Shown: one piece after another, positions 1 through 9,349 of the stretch
How the letters are laid out: each line of letters opens with the position of its first letter
Position numbering within the stretch: the first letter of the stretch is position 1
Origin: a virus
Reading direction: 5' to 3' (one strand)
Virus record (IMG/VR): IMGVR_UViG_3300037245_000940
Location: 1 to 57,686 of that record
DNA: 57,686 nt
The notes under the pieces: generated by a model
The model's input: only the letters and a program-made list of their open reading frames with translations
Databases searched by the model: none
Told to the model about the DNA's origin: nothing
Position numbers and translations under genes: made by a program

Positions 1-112
1 TGCATTTGGACTTGAATTAAAAGATGCTGAAATGGTTGCTGATAGGTTCTTTAGAATTTCACAATTAGCACAAACCTCTGTACCTCAAATAGCGCAGGCA
101 ATGAGAGAAGCA
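1..112. repeat. Direct repeat, copy 2 (identical to 57288-57399)
   Basis: These 112 bases recur without a mismatch at 57288-57399. Beyond base 112 the two copies stay clearly related but diverge (MREASIVAKDMGISL here, MREAAVVANDMNISL there). Both copies lie in the tape-measure gene. Either the protein contains two homologous segments in tandem across the join, or two sequence variants were brought together in assembly. Confidence 0.9.
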
Positions 113-1714
113 TCAATAGTAGCTAAAGATATGGGCATATCTTTAGAAGACACTCTAGCTATATTAGGTACATTTGCAAAGGCTGGTGTTAAAGGTGCAA
201 TAGCTGGTACATCGTTTAGGCAGGTTTTTGTTAAACTAGCTAAACCTACTGATGAAGCACAGAAAGCACTTAATAAATATAAGATTAAACTGTTTGATAA
301 TAATGGTGAAATGAAAAATGCAGTAGATATTATTGATATACTTAGAGTTAAAACAAAGGACTTAACAAAAGAGCAACAAATAAGTTTTCAAAAGCTAGTA
401 GTAGGCGAAGAAGCATATACTAAGTTAGGATTATTATTAAAGGCTGATACAAAGGTAATTAGAGAATGGTCTAAAGCTGTTTCTGAAAGCGATAAAGTTA
501 TGTTCAAGGCGTTTGATGTTCGCATATCAAGTGGCATTGAAAAACTTAACCTTATAAAGACTAGAATAGTTAATACAGCTTCAGAGATATCGTTAACATT
601 TATTCCTAAAATAAAAGAAATGGGCGAATCGTTTGATAAATGGATGACTAAAAATAAAGATAGTATAAAGGAATTCGGTACAGCCTTTTTAGAGAATATG
701 GGATGGATAATAGAAAAGATAGTTGAATATAAAGATGTTCTTATATTGGCAGGTGAAGCAGCAGCAGGATTATGGGTAGCTGGGAAAGTTATTGCTTATG
801 CAGAAGGAATAAGATTAGCCAACAGAGAGATGGCGAAATTAATAGCATTAACACTTGCTATTGGAGAAGGTAAAGCTGGTGGTGCATTTCTTCGTAAATT
901 AGGCCCTTTAGTTGCTGGCGTATTGGCAACTATAGGGCTCCCTGCTGTTGTGGTAACAGCCGTAGGTGCAGCAGCTATAGAAGGTACTTCTTTTGCTGCT
1001 GGTAAAATAATAGACGAAAAGCTAAAAAACGAGCTAGCTACAACAGACAAAAAAAAGAGGGTTGAACTTGAACATCAAGCTTTTAAAATAATATCTGATA
1101 TATTCAGTGCAAGTATAGGACAAACCTTAGGTGGTTCTAAATTTTCAGTATCAGAGAGAACAGAACAGTTAAAAGGATTAAGTCCTAAAAATAAAAAATT
1201 GATAGAATCATTTATTTTTGGTGGTGAAGAATTTAAAACATTGGGATTTAGTAGCAGGTTCACGAGTCAAGAGATAGATGATTTAGTAATAGCATATGCT
1301 GAAGCAAATGAAAAGCTAGTTAAAGTATCAAAGGACACAGGCAAAACAGCAGGCTCCGAATTTGCAAAATCATTCGGTAAATCGTTAAAAGATAACTTAG
1401 CATTCTTACATCCTGGTTTTGACAAAGCAGTATTAAGTAACTTCCAAAAGTTCTTAACAGGACAGTTAAACACAACTGCTAATCCAACAGGTGCGCTTGC
1501 ATCTATCCTTGGTAGAAAATCTATCTTAGAAAGCACAGGGGAAACAACAGGTGTTAATAATATAAATCAAGGTGGTAATAACGTACAAGTAACAAAAAAC
1601 TATAATATACAATCGAATGATCCTATAGGTCTTATAAAAGGCATAGAGGATATGGAAAAAGAATTAGCTTTTGATTTAGCCACTAGTCAACTAGCTACAG
1701 ACTTTGGGCAATAA
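2..1714 (+). CDS. Tail tape measure protein, C-terminal part (partial at window start)
   Basis: This determines tail length and is threaded through the tail tube. The reading frame is open from base 2 with no start of its own and gives 571 codons to the stop at 1714. The first ~140 residues match the TP901-type tape-measure core (AFGLELKDAEMVADRFF, then a VGEEAY stretch). A strongly hydrophobic Ala/Gly-rich stretch follows at roughly residues 250-330, as is usual in tape measures. The gene begins at 56794: base 1 completes the codon started at 57685-57686 (TTT), so the two parts join in frame to about 868 residues. The next gene follows after 2 bases. Confidence 0.88.
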   Translation, partial: AFGLELKDAEMVADRFFRISQLAQTSVPQIAQAMREASIVAKDMGISLEDTLAILGTFAKAGVKGAIAGTSFRQVFVKLAKPTDEAQKALNKYKIKLFDNNGEMKNAVDIIDILRVKTKDLTKEQQISFQKLVVGEEAYTKLGLLLKADTKVIREWSKAVSESDKVMFKAFDVRISSGIEKLNLIKTRIVNTASEISLTFIPKIKEMGESFDKWMTKNKDSIKEFGTAFLENMGWIIEKIVEYKDVLILAGEAAAGLWVAGKVIAYAEGIRLANREMAKLIALTLAIGEGKAGGAFLRKLGPLVAGVLATIGLPAVVVTAVGAAAIEGTSFAAGKIIDEKLKNELATTDKKKRVELEHQAFKIISDIFSASIGQTLGGSKFSVSERTEQLKGLSPKNKKLIESFIFGGEEFKTLGFSSRFTSQEIDDLVIAYAEANEKLVKVSKDTGKTAGSEFAKSFGKSLKDNLAFLHPGFDKAVLSNFQKFLTGQLNTTANPTGALASILGRKSILESTGETTGVNNINQGGNNVQVTKNYNIQSNDPIGLIKGIEDMEKELAFDLATSQLATDFGQ

Positions 1715-1716
1715 TA

Positions 1717-2379
1717 ATGTCAGTATCATTATTAATACACGTACCGATAAACGTGCAATTTAAGGAAGCAGGACTTAAGGATAATGCCCCTGGTCCTCTT
1801 GACGCTTTGATAGGTGCGTTTATTCCTGGTGATGCTGAAGGTGTTATTTTACAGCTTGATGCAAGTATCAATGAGAATCATTCGTTTTCAAGTAACATTA
1901 CAGAGCATCCTATAGAAAATAATTCTGTTATTTCCGATCATGTAATACTGCGCCCTCGGCTTCTGCATATCGAGGGTACAGTTACAGATACCCCTGTACA
2001 ATTTCTTTCTGTATTGACTACAGGCTCGCTAGGTAATGTAGGCGGTCAATCGTTATCACCGTCACTACAGAGTTGGCAGACGCTCCTGCACTTGTGGATA
2101 GATCGAATCCCATTTGATGTTGTTACTGGTAAAGATTTTTACAAGAACATGATAATCAGAACAGTCAACAGCCAAGCTAATGCTATGATAGGTAGACAGA
2201 ATAAATTTTCCATAGAATTACAACAGTTACAAATTGTAGAAACCGATGTAGATTTTAACGAGAATAGTATATTAGCAACAGACGCTGAATTAGGATATTT
2301 ATCTAATCAAATTCCTAGTGCTACTGCAATATTGCAAGCTACTGCATTCTTAACGTTAATCGGATTGGATTTAATATAA
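1717..2379 (+). CDS. Dit-like baseplate/tail protein
   Basis: A 220-residue protein resembling the Dit-like N-terminal family found at the tail-baseplate junction of Mu/P2-type phages. The family-like stretch is about residues 55-95, where a segment like NITEHPIENNSVISDHV is followed by PRLLHIEGTVTDTP. It sits directly after the tape measure, the usual position for the first baseplate component, and its stop overlaps the start of the plug gene. The role is inferred from family resemblance and order. Confidence 0.72.
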   Translation: MSVSLLIHVPINVQFKEAGLKDNAPGPLDALIGAFIPGDAEGVILQLDASINENHSFSSNITEHPIENNSVISDHVILRPRLLHIEGTVTDTPVQFLSVLTTGSLGNVGGQSLSPSLQSWQTLLHLWIDRIPFDVVTGKDFYKNMIIRTVNSQANAMIGRQNKFSIELQQLQIVETDVDFNENSILATDAELGYLSNQIPSATAILQATAFLTLIGLDLI

Positions 2380-2708
2380 TGGCTAATGTAGAGCTACCGA
2401 TTAATCCATTAATACCTAAGCAGAATCTTGATGTATTATTAAGTAAAAAAAGATACAAAATAAATGCAAGGTGGAACACTAGAGACGAATCATGGTATAT
2501 GGGATTATCCACAATAGCTAATAAGGTAATATTTCCACCTGTAAAAGTATTACCTGGATGGATACCATTTAGGCAATTATTAAATCCAATAGCACCTATT
2601 GGAAGGTTCTTTGTTACAGATACAATAACCGAAAACGTACCTCCGGGTAAGTTTGATCTTGGTATAGGTGCAAGAGTAAGGATTAATTACATAGATGAAA
2701 CTGTTTGA
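2379..2708 (+). CDS. Baseplate plug protein (Pam3 gp18-like)
   Basis: A 109-residue protein with an RYKINARWNTRDESWYMGL stretch (about residues 25-43), typical of the small plug domain described from the cyanophage Pam3 baseplate. Such proteins close the channel at the tail tip. The start overlaps the preceding stop by one base (TAATG), and the C-terminus overlaps the next gene by 14 bases, indicating translational coupling. Confidence 0.68.
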   Translation: MANVELPINPLIPKQNLDVLLSKKRYKINARWNTRDESWYMGLSTIANKVIFPPVKVLPGWIPFRQLLNPIAPIGRFFVTDTITENVPPGKFDLGIGARVRINYIDETV

Positions 2709-3645
2709 TAGAAAAATAGCAGTAGTAATAGAATCAGAGGTAGGTAACAAAGACGTTGTTATTATGCCTGATACTGTTCGCATATCTTTCACAGTTTCAA
2801 AAACTCCTTTATCTTCGCCTAATAAATTAAACGTTGTAATATATAATCTAAAACCAGACACAAGAAAAAAAATAAAAAAGACAGGTGTTATAGTTACTGT
2901 TCTAGCATCATATAAGGATGAATGCGTTGATAGTAATGGTAATATAGACATTGATAAAATGAAAATTGTTTCAAGGTCTGACGTTGTTAGTATTAGGCAT
3001 ATAAGATCAGGAGTTAACTTTGAGACTAGAATAAATGGCGTAGAAGGATATTATGCTTATAGAGCATCTTTCGTTAATGAATCGTTAAGTCCTGGTGTAA
3101 AAATTCAAGATGTTTTTGATAAGCTTGTACAATCGTTTGCACCTACTCAGATTGATGATAGTGGCAGTTTGATTAACAGAGGATTTGGTATATATTCAGA
3201 AGTTGACAACGTAATAATAAGTAACATTGCAGAAGCTAAAAGTTCTAAGTTATCTAAATTATTAAAAGTTTATAACACTGAGTTTATTAATGGCGTTACA
3301 TTGTCAGGATTAACTTTTGAGATATTAGATGAATTAACATTAAGGCATAATTTAATATGGTTTTTAGATAATAACATATTATACATATTACAAGAAGATG
3401 GATCAATAGAAAACGAACCGTTAACTATAAATAAAAATAACGGTTTAATAGGAAGTCCTGTATTGGGTGAAAATGGAGTACTAGACTTTAATAATTTATT
3501 AGATACTAGATTATCTATATGGTCTATACAAAATTTAGACACTGATATCTATAGTGGTTTCTATAAAATAGGCTCAGTAACAATGGTAGGCGATAATTAT
3601 AGTAATAATTATTATTCTTCATGTAAAGCAATACAGGTTTTATAA
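2695..3645 (+). CDS. Putative baseplate hub protein
   Basis: A 316-residue protein between the plug and the spike, where contractile phages encode the central hub. The N-terminus (KLFDRKIAVVIESEVGNKDVV) and the VRISFTVSKTPLSSPNKLNVVIYNL segment look like the first beta domain of gp27/gp44-type hubs. No decisive motif is visible, so the assignment rests on size, beta-rich look and order. It overlaps both neighbours. Confidence 0.55.
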   Translation: MKLFDRKIAVVIESEVGNKDVVIMPDTVRISFTVSKTPLSSPNKLNVVIYNLKPDTRKKIKKTGVIVTVLASYKDECVDSNGNIDIDKMKIVSRSDVVSIRHIRSGVNFETRINGVEGYYAYRASFVNESLSPGVKIQDVFDKLVQSFAPTQIDDSGSLINRGFGIYSEVDNVIISNIAEAKSSKLSKLLKVYNTEFINGVTLSGLTFEILDELTLRHNLIWFLDNNILYILQEDGSIENEPLTINKNNGLIGSPVLGENGVLDFNNLLDTRLSIWSIQNLDTDIYSGFYKIGSVTMVGDNYSNNYYSSCKAIQVL

Positions 3646-4436
3646 TGAGTAGTTTCACTGATTATTTCAAAAACAACCTAAGTGATCCTATAAAAGATTA
3701 CGTTAATAATAAATTGGCTAGCATGATAGTTATGCAACCTGGAAAGATATTAACATACGATCCTGAAACAAGGTTAGCAAGTATACAATTATTATTAAAA
3801 AATTCTATTAATATAGACAACAAAGAACCTGTAGAAGTTAAACCCCTTGTCAATGTACCAGTTTATCATATGAAAGGTTTAACAACCTTTTTTAAAATAC
3901 CTATAGAAGAAGGCGTAGGGGTTAGTGTTATCTTCTTTGACAAGAGCATTGATAACTGGTTATCTTCTAGCTTTGGCGATGTAATAGATAGTCAGGATAC
4001 AAGGAAGCATAATTTCTCTGATGCCTTCGCTATTCCTGGTTTATATTCAGCGAAAGTTTTAGAACCTGATACAGAGAACGAAGATATCCGAATGGGTGAT
4101 ATTGATGAATTGGCAGGCAAAAATTCGCAGATAAAAATAAAAAAAAATGGCGATATAAACCTTGAACTTTTAGACCCGAATGTGTTAAGATTGGGCAGTG
4201 AAAGTGCTACTATTCCTATTGCTTTAGGTACTGGCACTAAGGCTATGATAGGTCAGATTACAAATACTATTTTATCTGATATTGATACATGGGTAAAGGC
4301 AGCAAATACTATAAGTGGCGGTGGTTTCGATCCTGCTACAATAGCTTTATATACAACGTCTGTACAACCTTTATTGATAGCATGGGCACAATATATGAAT
4401 CAAATAGAATCAGTAAAAGTAAAGGCTGAAAAGTAA
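3645..4436 (+). CDS. Tail spike/puncturing protein, Gp138-like
   Basis: A 263-residue protein with a Gp138-type N-terminal domain. It has an OB-fold-like start (MQPGKILTYDPETRLASIQL) and then the family-like series PLVNVPVYH, EGVGVSVIFFDKSIDNWL and HNFSDAFAIPGLYS at about residues 66-140. These proteins form the trimeric spike under the hub that pierces the outer membrane. The C-terminal ~60 residues are probably helical or trimerising and are less conserved. Starts on the previous stop (TAATG). Confidence 0.75.
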   Translation: MSSFTDYFKNNLSDPIKDYVNNKLASMIVMQPGKILTYDPETRLASIQLLLKNSINIDNKEPVEVKPLVNVPVYHMKGLTTFFKIPIEEGVGVSVIFFDKSIDNWLSSSFGDVIDSQDTRKHNFSDAFAIPGLYSAKVLEPDTENEDIRMGDIDELAGKNSQIKIKKNGDINLELLDPNVLRLGSESATIPIALGTGTKAMIGQITNTILSDIDTWVKAANTISGGGFDPATIALYTTSVQPLLIAWAQYMNQIESVKVKAEK

Positions 4437-4816
4437 TGCCAGCATTAGATATCGATATAAAACTAGAAGCAATAGGATCTATATACGATATAGTTTTTAA
4501 TGGTAGTGATATAGAAATAGCTGAAGATATTGTAGTTACTAATCAACGTTTTTTAATAGAGTTTTCTACGAACATACAAGAGTGGTTTTACGATGTTAAC
4601 TTAGGTTTACCATGGTTGACAGATTTCTTTGGTGAAAGTGCAAACAGGGTGACGTCAAACGCTTTTGTAATTGCAGGTTTAAATTCTATCACAGGTGTTA
4701 ATAGTATTATTTCAGGACCGACTTTTAATCTTGATGATAATAGGCTATCTGATTTGACTGTAGAGGTTGGCACTATATACGGTAGCACTATCTTAGAATT
4801 AGGAGCAATAGAATAA
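4436..4816 (+). CDS. Baseplate wedge protein, gp25-like
   Basis: A 126-residue protein at the gp25 position between spike and J. The NIQEWFYDVNLGLPWLTDFFGES segment (about residues 43-65) matches the conserved region of gp25/GpW-like wedge proteins, which often carries LGxPW. These initiate sheath polymerisation at the baseplate. One-base overlaps on both sides show coupled translation. Confidence 0.72.
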   Translation: MPALDIDIKLEAIGSIYDIVFNGSDIEIAEDIVVTNQRFLIEFSTNIQEWFYDVNLGLPWLTDFFGESANRVTSNAFVIAGLNSITGVNSIISGPTFNLDDNRLSDLTVEVGTIYGSTILELGAIE

Positions 4817-6306
4817 TGGCTTTTGGAATAACACCACAAGGATTTATATTAAAGCAATTCACAGATATACGAGATGAATTGTTAGAAGTTTACAGAGCAA
4901 GTCAAGAATTAGGTCCAGGAACATCATTTGATAGTAATAAAGTATTATCACAAATAGTAATACCTATAGTTGAAGCTGTTGCAAACGTATGGGAGTTGGG
5001 GCAGGGTACTTATAACTCTTTTAATCCTGATAACGCTACTGGTACATCGTTAGATGACAATTGCGCTATCATAGGAATAGAACGAAAACCAGCTACAAAT
5101 ACTACTGTTGTAGACGTAAGGTTGTTTGGTACATATGGAAGTTTAATTGATGCAGGCTCAATAGTATCGAACGATATCAACGGTGAAAACTTTACATTAG
5201 ATACTGATATTACAATAGGTCCAAGTGGCTATGCTGATGGTGATTTTACAGCATCGTCAACAGGACCGATAGAATGTAATTCAGGTACACTTACTATCAT
5301 TAGAAGCCCTACAAGTGGTTGGGACAGTGTTAGTAATCCTGAAGATGGTGTATTAGGTAGCGATATAGAAACAGACCCTGCATTAAGATTAAGACGATTA
5401 CAGAGTTTGCAGTTAGCAGGTAGGTCTACAATAGGAGGTATATTCTCTAACATATTACAGGCTGTAGACAATGTATCTGCTGTTACTGTAATAGAGAACG
5501 ATGGTGACGTATCTGATTCAGACGGTAGACCGCCACACAGTTTTGAAGCGATTGTATTAGGTGGTGAAGATCAAGATATATTAGATAAGATATTAGAGGT
5601 TAAAGCTGCTGGTATCCAAACAGCAGCAACAGGTGATAATCAGGTTACTGGATTAGCTACAGATATACAAGGTATAAATCATACTATTAACTTTAGCAGA
5701 CCTACAGAAAAAGATGTTTATTTTCATATAGAAATAGGTGTAGATACTGCAAACTTTAATGTAGGATCAAAGCAGGATGAAAAAGTAACAGTAGAAAACG
5801 ATACAGAAGTATCGTATACTTCAATAGTAAATGGAGAATCAAGAACGTTTGTTAATGCTGCTAGTACAAAACAAGAGATAGCTGAAGGATTAACAGACGC
5901 TATCAATAATGGGTTATGGTTGCCTGTAACTGCTGTTTACGTACCAGGGAATGAATACTTCAATATCATATCAGACTATGAAGGTAATGTATTTACACTC
6001 TCAGTATCAGACCCTGTTGATTTGACTATAGATCAGATAACTCAGAATACGGGCGATCAGCCTACAATCGAAGATGCTGTATTAGATCAGTCTGAAATTA
6101 TTCAAGGAATCGGTGATAATTTAATATTAACAAAATATTACGGTCCTATAAATAGTGGAAGTCCATACATATTCAATATTACAATAAGAGCATCTGAAAC
6201 ACGGTGGCCTATTAGTGGTCCTACAGGTAGCGAAGTTAATCTTATTGCTAACGCTTCTGATTTATTTGTTTTTGATACTGCTAGAACTACAATTGAGATT
6301 GTATAA
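4816..6306 (+). CDS. Baseplate J-like protein
   Basis: A 496-residue J/gp6-type wedge component. The N-terminus has the usual TPQGFILKQFTDIRDELLEVY, and ATGTSLDDNCAIIGIERKPAT (about residues 73-93) matches the family's core-helix region. DPALRLRRLQSL near residue 190 matches the D-x-x-x-R-x-R region of J proteins. Residues ~310-390 form an inserted beta domain (SYTSIVNGESRTFVNAASTK onward) that resembles segments in the sheath and neck terminator genes of this phage. Confidence 0.85.
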   Translation: MAFGITPQGFILKQFTDIRDELLEVYRASQELGPGTSFDSNKVLSQIVIPIVEAVANVWELGQGTYNSFNPDNATGTSLDDNCAIIGIERKPATNTTVVDVRLFGTYGSLIDAGSIVSNDINGENFTLDTDITIGPSGYADGDFTASSTGPIECNSGTLTIIRSPTSGWDSVSNPEDGVLGSDIETDPALRLRRLQSLQLAGRSTIGGIFSNILQAVDNVSAVTVIENDGDVSDSDGRPPHSFEAIVLGGEDQDILDKILEVKAAGIQTAATGDNQVTGLATDIQGINHTINFSRPTEKDVYFHIEIGVDTANFNVGSKQDEKVTVENDTEVSYTSIVNGESRTFVNAASTKQEIAEGLTDAINNGLWLPVTAVYVPGNEYFNIISDYEGNVFTLSVSDPVDLTIDQITQNTGDQPTIEDAVLDQSEIIQGIGDNLILTKYYGPINSGSPYIFNITIRASETRWPISGPTGSEVNLIANASDLFVFDTARTTIEIV

Positions 6307-6869
6307 TGAGCATAAAGCCAACAGAAAAAGATTATATTGAAAGGGTTACCGATGGTTCTATAGAGCTATTTAGAAATAGTCCTGTTTTCAATACAATAAT
6401 AAATGGGATATTAGATCAAGTAAACGACGCTGAAGAAATGTTTTTCCAGCTACTGGACGAACGATCAATAGATAATGCTACAGGTGCTACGCTTGATATC
6501 ATAGGTATAATATTAGGAAAGCAAAGATACTCACTGCAAACAGACGATTCATATAGATTAGATTTAAAATCATGGATTAGATATTTATTTTCTCAGGGTG
6601 AAATTAACACGTTAATATTTGTGTTAAAAGAATTGACTGATTCAAATACAGTTATATTGCAAGAGTATTTTCCAGGACATGTTATTATGTTATTTGATGG
6701 AACAATTCTTAATGTTGATAATCTTATATCGACTATTAATAAAACTGCTGCTGCTGGTGTTAGAGTTGATATAACTCCTTATACACCTACATCTTTTAGA
6801 TTTGATTCAGGTCCAGGTTACGATCAAGGTTTATATAGTATAACATATTCTGAACACAAATCAGAGTAA
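6306..6869 (+). CDS. DUF2612-type baseplate protein
   Basis: A 187-residue protein after J, the position of Mu gp48-like/DUF2612 proteins. The ATGATLDIIGIILGKQR segment (about residues 60-76) is the family-like signature, and the C-terminus carries a small beta domain ending SGPGYDQGLYS. It probably links wedges to tail fibres. Overlaps the J stop by one base. Confidence 0.75.
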   Translation: MSIKPTEKDYIERVTDGSIELFRNSPVFNTIINGILDQVNDAEEMFFQLLDERSIDNATGATLDIIGIILGKQRYSLQTDDSYRLDLKSWIRYLFSQGEINTLIFVLKELTDSNTVILQEYFPGHVIMLFDGTILNVDNLISTINKTAAAGVRVDITPYTPTSFRFDSGPGYDQGLYSITYSEHKSE

Positions 6870-6881
6870 AGGGAATATAAA

Positions 6882-9005
6882 ATGGGAACTCCTTATGATG
6901 AAGATGATGGAATACCTAATAACACTACAGAGTGGGCGTCTGATGGTTTGCATGTTTTAGAGCCTGCTGCTGGTAAAGAAGTTACAGGTTGGGTATTAAA
7001 CGATGTACCAGGATCTAATAATGAAAACTGGTTAAAGAGAAATATATACCGATGGGAAAAGTATTTCAAACGAGCACCACTTGATATCATTCAACATGGA
7101 GTTTGGGATCCTCCAAGCGTAAGCGTAGCGGGCGGTACAGGCGGTGTTGATCCAACATTCACCATTGGTTCCTTCGTTGTAGTTTCGCAAAGCGGTAAGC
7201 GTTTACCGTTCAGTGGTGGTGATTTTACACCGTCGCCATCGGCAGGGACTGTTGAACCATTGCGTGCCGATGGCGTGTTTTGGAAACTTGATGAAGTATC
7301 GAATGAATGGGAATGGGCTTATATAGAAGATGTATTTGGTGTAGGTTTTTCTTCTGTTACTTCTGAGCATCATCTTCTATTCACTGTATCAGTACAGGAA
7401 GATGCAGTAGACTACGAAATAGCAACCCCTACAGATCTTGCTATAAAGAACGCAAGAAAGTCTTCTATGGTTAAAAATCATCTTTACGTATCAGGTTCTT
7501 ACGACCCTACTAACGGTGAAGAATATGTTGGTATATTTGGCATTCAGCAAGCCATTGATAATCTTGCATCAAGGCAAGGCGGGATTGTAGAAGTCGAAGG
7601 ATCCTGGTTAGGCAAATGGGATTGGCAAGGAATAGATAAGATCAAGGTCAAATCAGGTGTCACTGTAAAAACTGAATCAGGCGCTTTGATTACTACACCT
7701 TCGACTACTTATTCTCAAGATCCTATCGACACAGTTTTTGAAATGGTAGGATACGAAGGAACGATCTATTTCAATTCTGCTACAGAGATTCAGGACGATG
7801 TAGACTTGAATCAAAACTTTGATGACTTCGGAAAACTTTCCATGGTTCAAATTTTATCAGGACCAAACGAAGGGTTTTATTTATTCCAAGATTTCTTAGT
7901 AGTCGGTGGCGATCCTTCAGATCAATTCCGAGGGGCAAAGATGACGACTCTTTATCGTGAACCTGTAGCGTTTACTGATTCTATTTCAGCGCCTTACATT
8001 GTTTGGATTATGAATTCAAATATTTTAGCAATCGGAATTGACGGATCGAAGATGCCGTTATCCGGTGGTGAATCTTTAATCAGGGCAGGATATACTTGGA
8101 ACTGTAAAATCAGAGAGAATAACTTAAGGGCTGAAAATGGTGGTGACATTGATTTTGGAATTGATCTTAGCTATGGCCCAAACCATGGACTAGGACTTGA
8201 CAATAACGAAATCATAGGAACGTTTTCACAGGGGGTAATAACAGATGAGCTACTTGAAAATGAAAGGTGTACGGTAACTGAAAACATTGTAGACCTTTCT
8301 GCATCTATAGGTATCTCCGATGGTATTACATTTAAATCAAGCGGAGCTGGAGATAACCTGATTCATGGGAATAATGTTGATGCTTCAGGTACTAAAGAGA
8401 GTTACGACTCTAGCGCAGGATGGAATGGCTACCCTGCCTTAATTGAGCATAATGAAAATGGTAGTCATAAAGCTAATATTATCGGAGTTGATGAAATTAA
8501 TGCATCGATTGCAGGTGCAGGGCTTATGGGGGGTTCTGGAAGTGCTTTGTCATTAGGCGATCAAGGCCTTTGGCTACTTGCTTCAATGTCAGTATTAGCA
8601 GATGCTTCTGGACCTCAAACAATCCCGCTTCCACCCATGCGAGAAATAGCAAAAGCAAAAGATGGTACGGACGAATCACCTGTTGCTGCTGGATACTTAG
8701 GCACAGGCGCATTTGACGTTTCCGATGGATCATACCCTTGGAATATTAGACTTGTTAGCGGCTCAGGTTCTTTCCAGATAAGGCCGCCATGTACTATGTT
8801 AGCAGGTGTTATTACTCCGAAATATGTCTCTGGAGATGTTGTTGTTAGTTGTGCTTTGATAAACAATTCGTTTATGGGGGTTTATACAATTGATTATGAT
8901 GTTACTGGTGTAGATGAAGAATATTGGCATATAACAACATTTGATATGGCAGGGGTTTCCGATCCAAAGCCATTCCAAATAACCTTCAACAAATCAACGG
9001 TGTAA
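6882..9005 (+). CDS. Tail fibre / receptor-binding protein
   Basis: A 707-residue protein, preceded by a good ribosome binding site (AAAGGGA). The N-terminus (DDGIPNNTTEWASDGLHVLEP and LKRNIYRWEKYFKRAP, residues ~8-70) looks like a baseplate-attachment region shared by fibres of this phage type. The middle (residues ~220-450) has repeated short strands like a beta-helix or pectin-lyase-type fold, and the C-terminus is Gly/Ser-rich. It is richer in GC than its neighbours, as is common for exchanged host-range genes. The sugar cassette follows soon after. Confidence 0.75.
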   Translation: MGTPYDEDDGIPNNTTEWASDGLHVLEPAAGKEVTGWVLNDVPGSNNENWLKRNIYRWEKYFKRAPLDIIQHGVWDPPSVSVAGGTGGVDPTFTIGSFVVVSQSGKRLPFSGGDFTPSPSAGTVEPLRADGVFWKLDEVSNEWEWAYIEDVFGVGFSSVTSEHHLLFTVSVQEDAVDYEIATPTDLAIKNARKSSMVKNHLYVSGSYDPTNGEEYVGIFGIQQAIDNLASRQGGIVEVEGSWLGKWDWQGIDKIKVKSGVTVKTESGALITTPSTTYSQDPIDTVFEMVGYEGTIYFNSATEIQDDVDLNQNFDDFGKLSMVQILSGPNEGFYLFQDFLVVGGDPSDQFRGAKMTTLYREPVAFTDSISAPYIVWIMNSNILAIGIDGSKMPLSGGESLIRAGYTWNCKIRENNLRAENGGDIDFGIDLSYGPNHGLGLDNNEIIGTFSQGVITDELLENERCTVTENIVDLSASIGISDGITFKSSGAGDNLIHGNNVDASGTKESYDSSAGWNGYPALIEHNENGSHKANIIGVDEINASIAGAGLMGGSGSALSLGDQGLWLLASMSVLADASGPQTIPLPPMREIAKAKDGTDESPVAAGYLGTGAFDVSDGSYPWNIRLVSGSGSFQIRPPCTMLAGVITPKYVSGDVVVSCALINNSFMGVYTIDYDVTGVDEEYWHITTFDMAGVSDPKPFQITFNKSTV

Positions 9006-9010
9006 TAACA

Positions 9011-9349
9011 ATGTCCGAACTACAAGCAGTAAAATTTATCTCTGAGTTATTATCTAAAGTTGATCCTGCTTTATCTTACACATTTATAACAGTTGTAGCA
9101 CTAATAGTATTATCATCTAGGTTTAAAAAGTGGCTAGACAAGAACCTAGAAACAAGAGTAGATAGCACTGTATATGAAGTGCTACGTGATAGATGCGCAG
9201 TTGACAGGGTTAATTGCGATGGTAGATTTAAGCTTATACACGATGAAATCAAACAGGTAAAAGATACTGTTATATATCATGCGCCAAATGGTGAACTACA
9301 AAAGATACTAGAAAAAGTTTCGAATATGGAGAAGGCGCTAACTAAATGA
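9011..9349 (+). CDS. Small one-helix membrane protein, possible holin
   Basis: A 112-residue protein with one membrane segment (about residues 21-36, LSYTFITVVALIVLSS), then a basic stretch and a charged helical C-terminus likely to form a coiled coil. Size, topology and place after the fibre fit a phage holin or lysis-related protein, but no specific family is recognised and no endolysin lies beside it. It overlaps the glycosyltransferase gene by 4 bases (ATGA). Confidence 0.5.
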   Translation: MSELQAVKFISELLSKVDPALSYTFITVVALIVLSSRFKKWLDKNLETRVDSTVYEVLRDRCAVDRVNCDGRFKLIHDEIKQVKDTVIYHAPNGELQKILEKVSNMEKALTK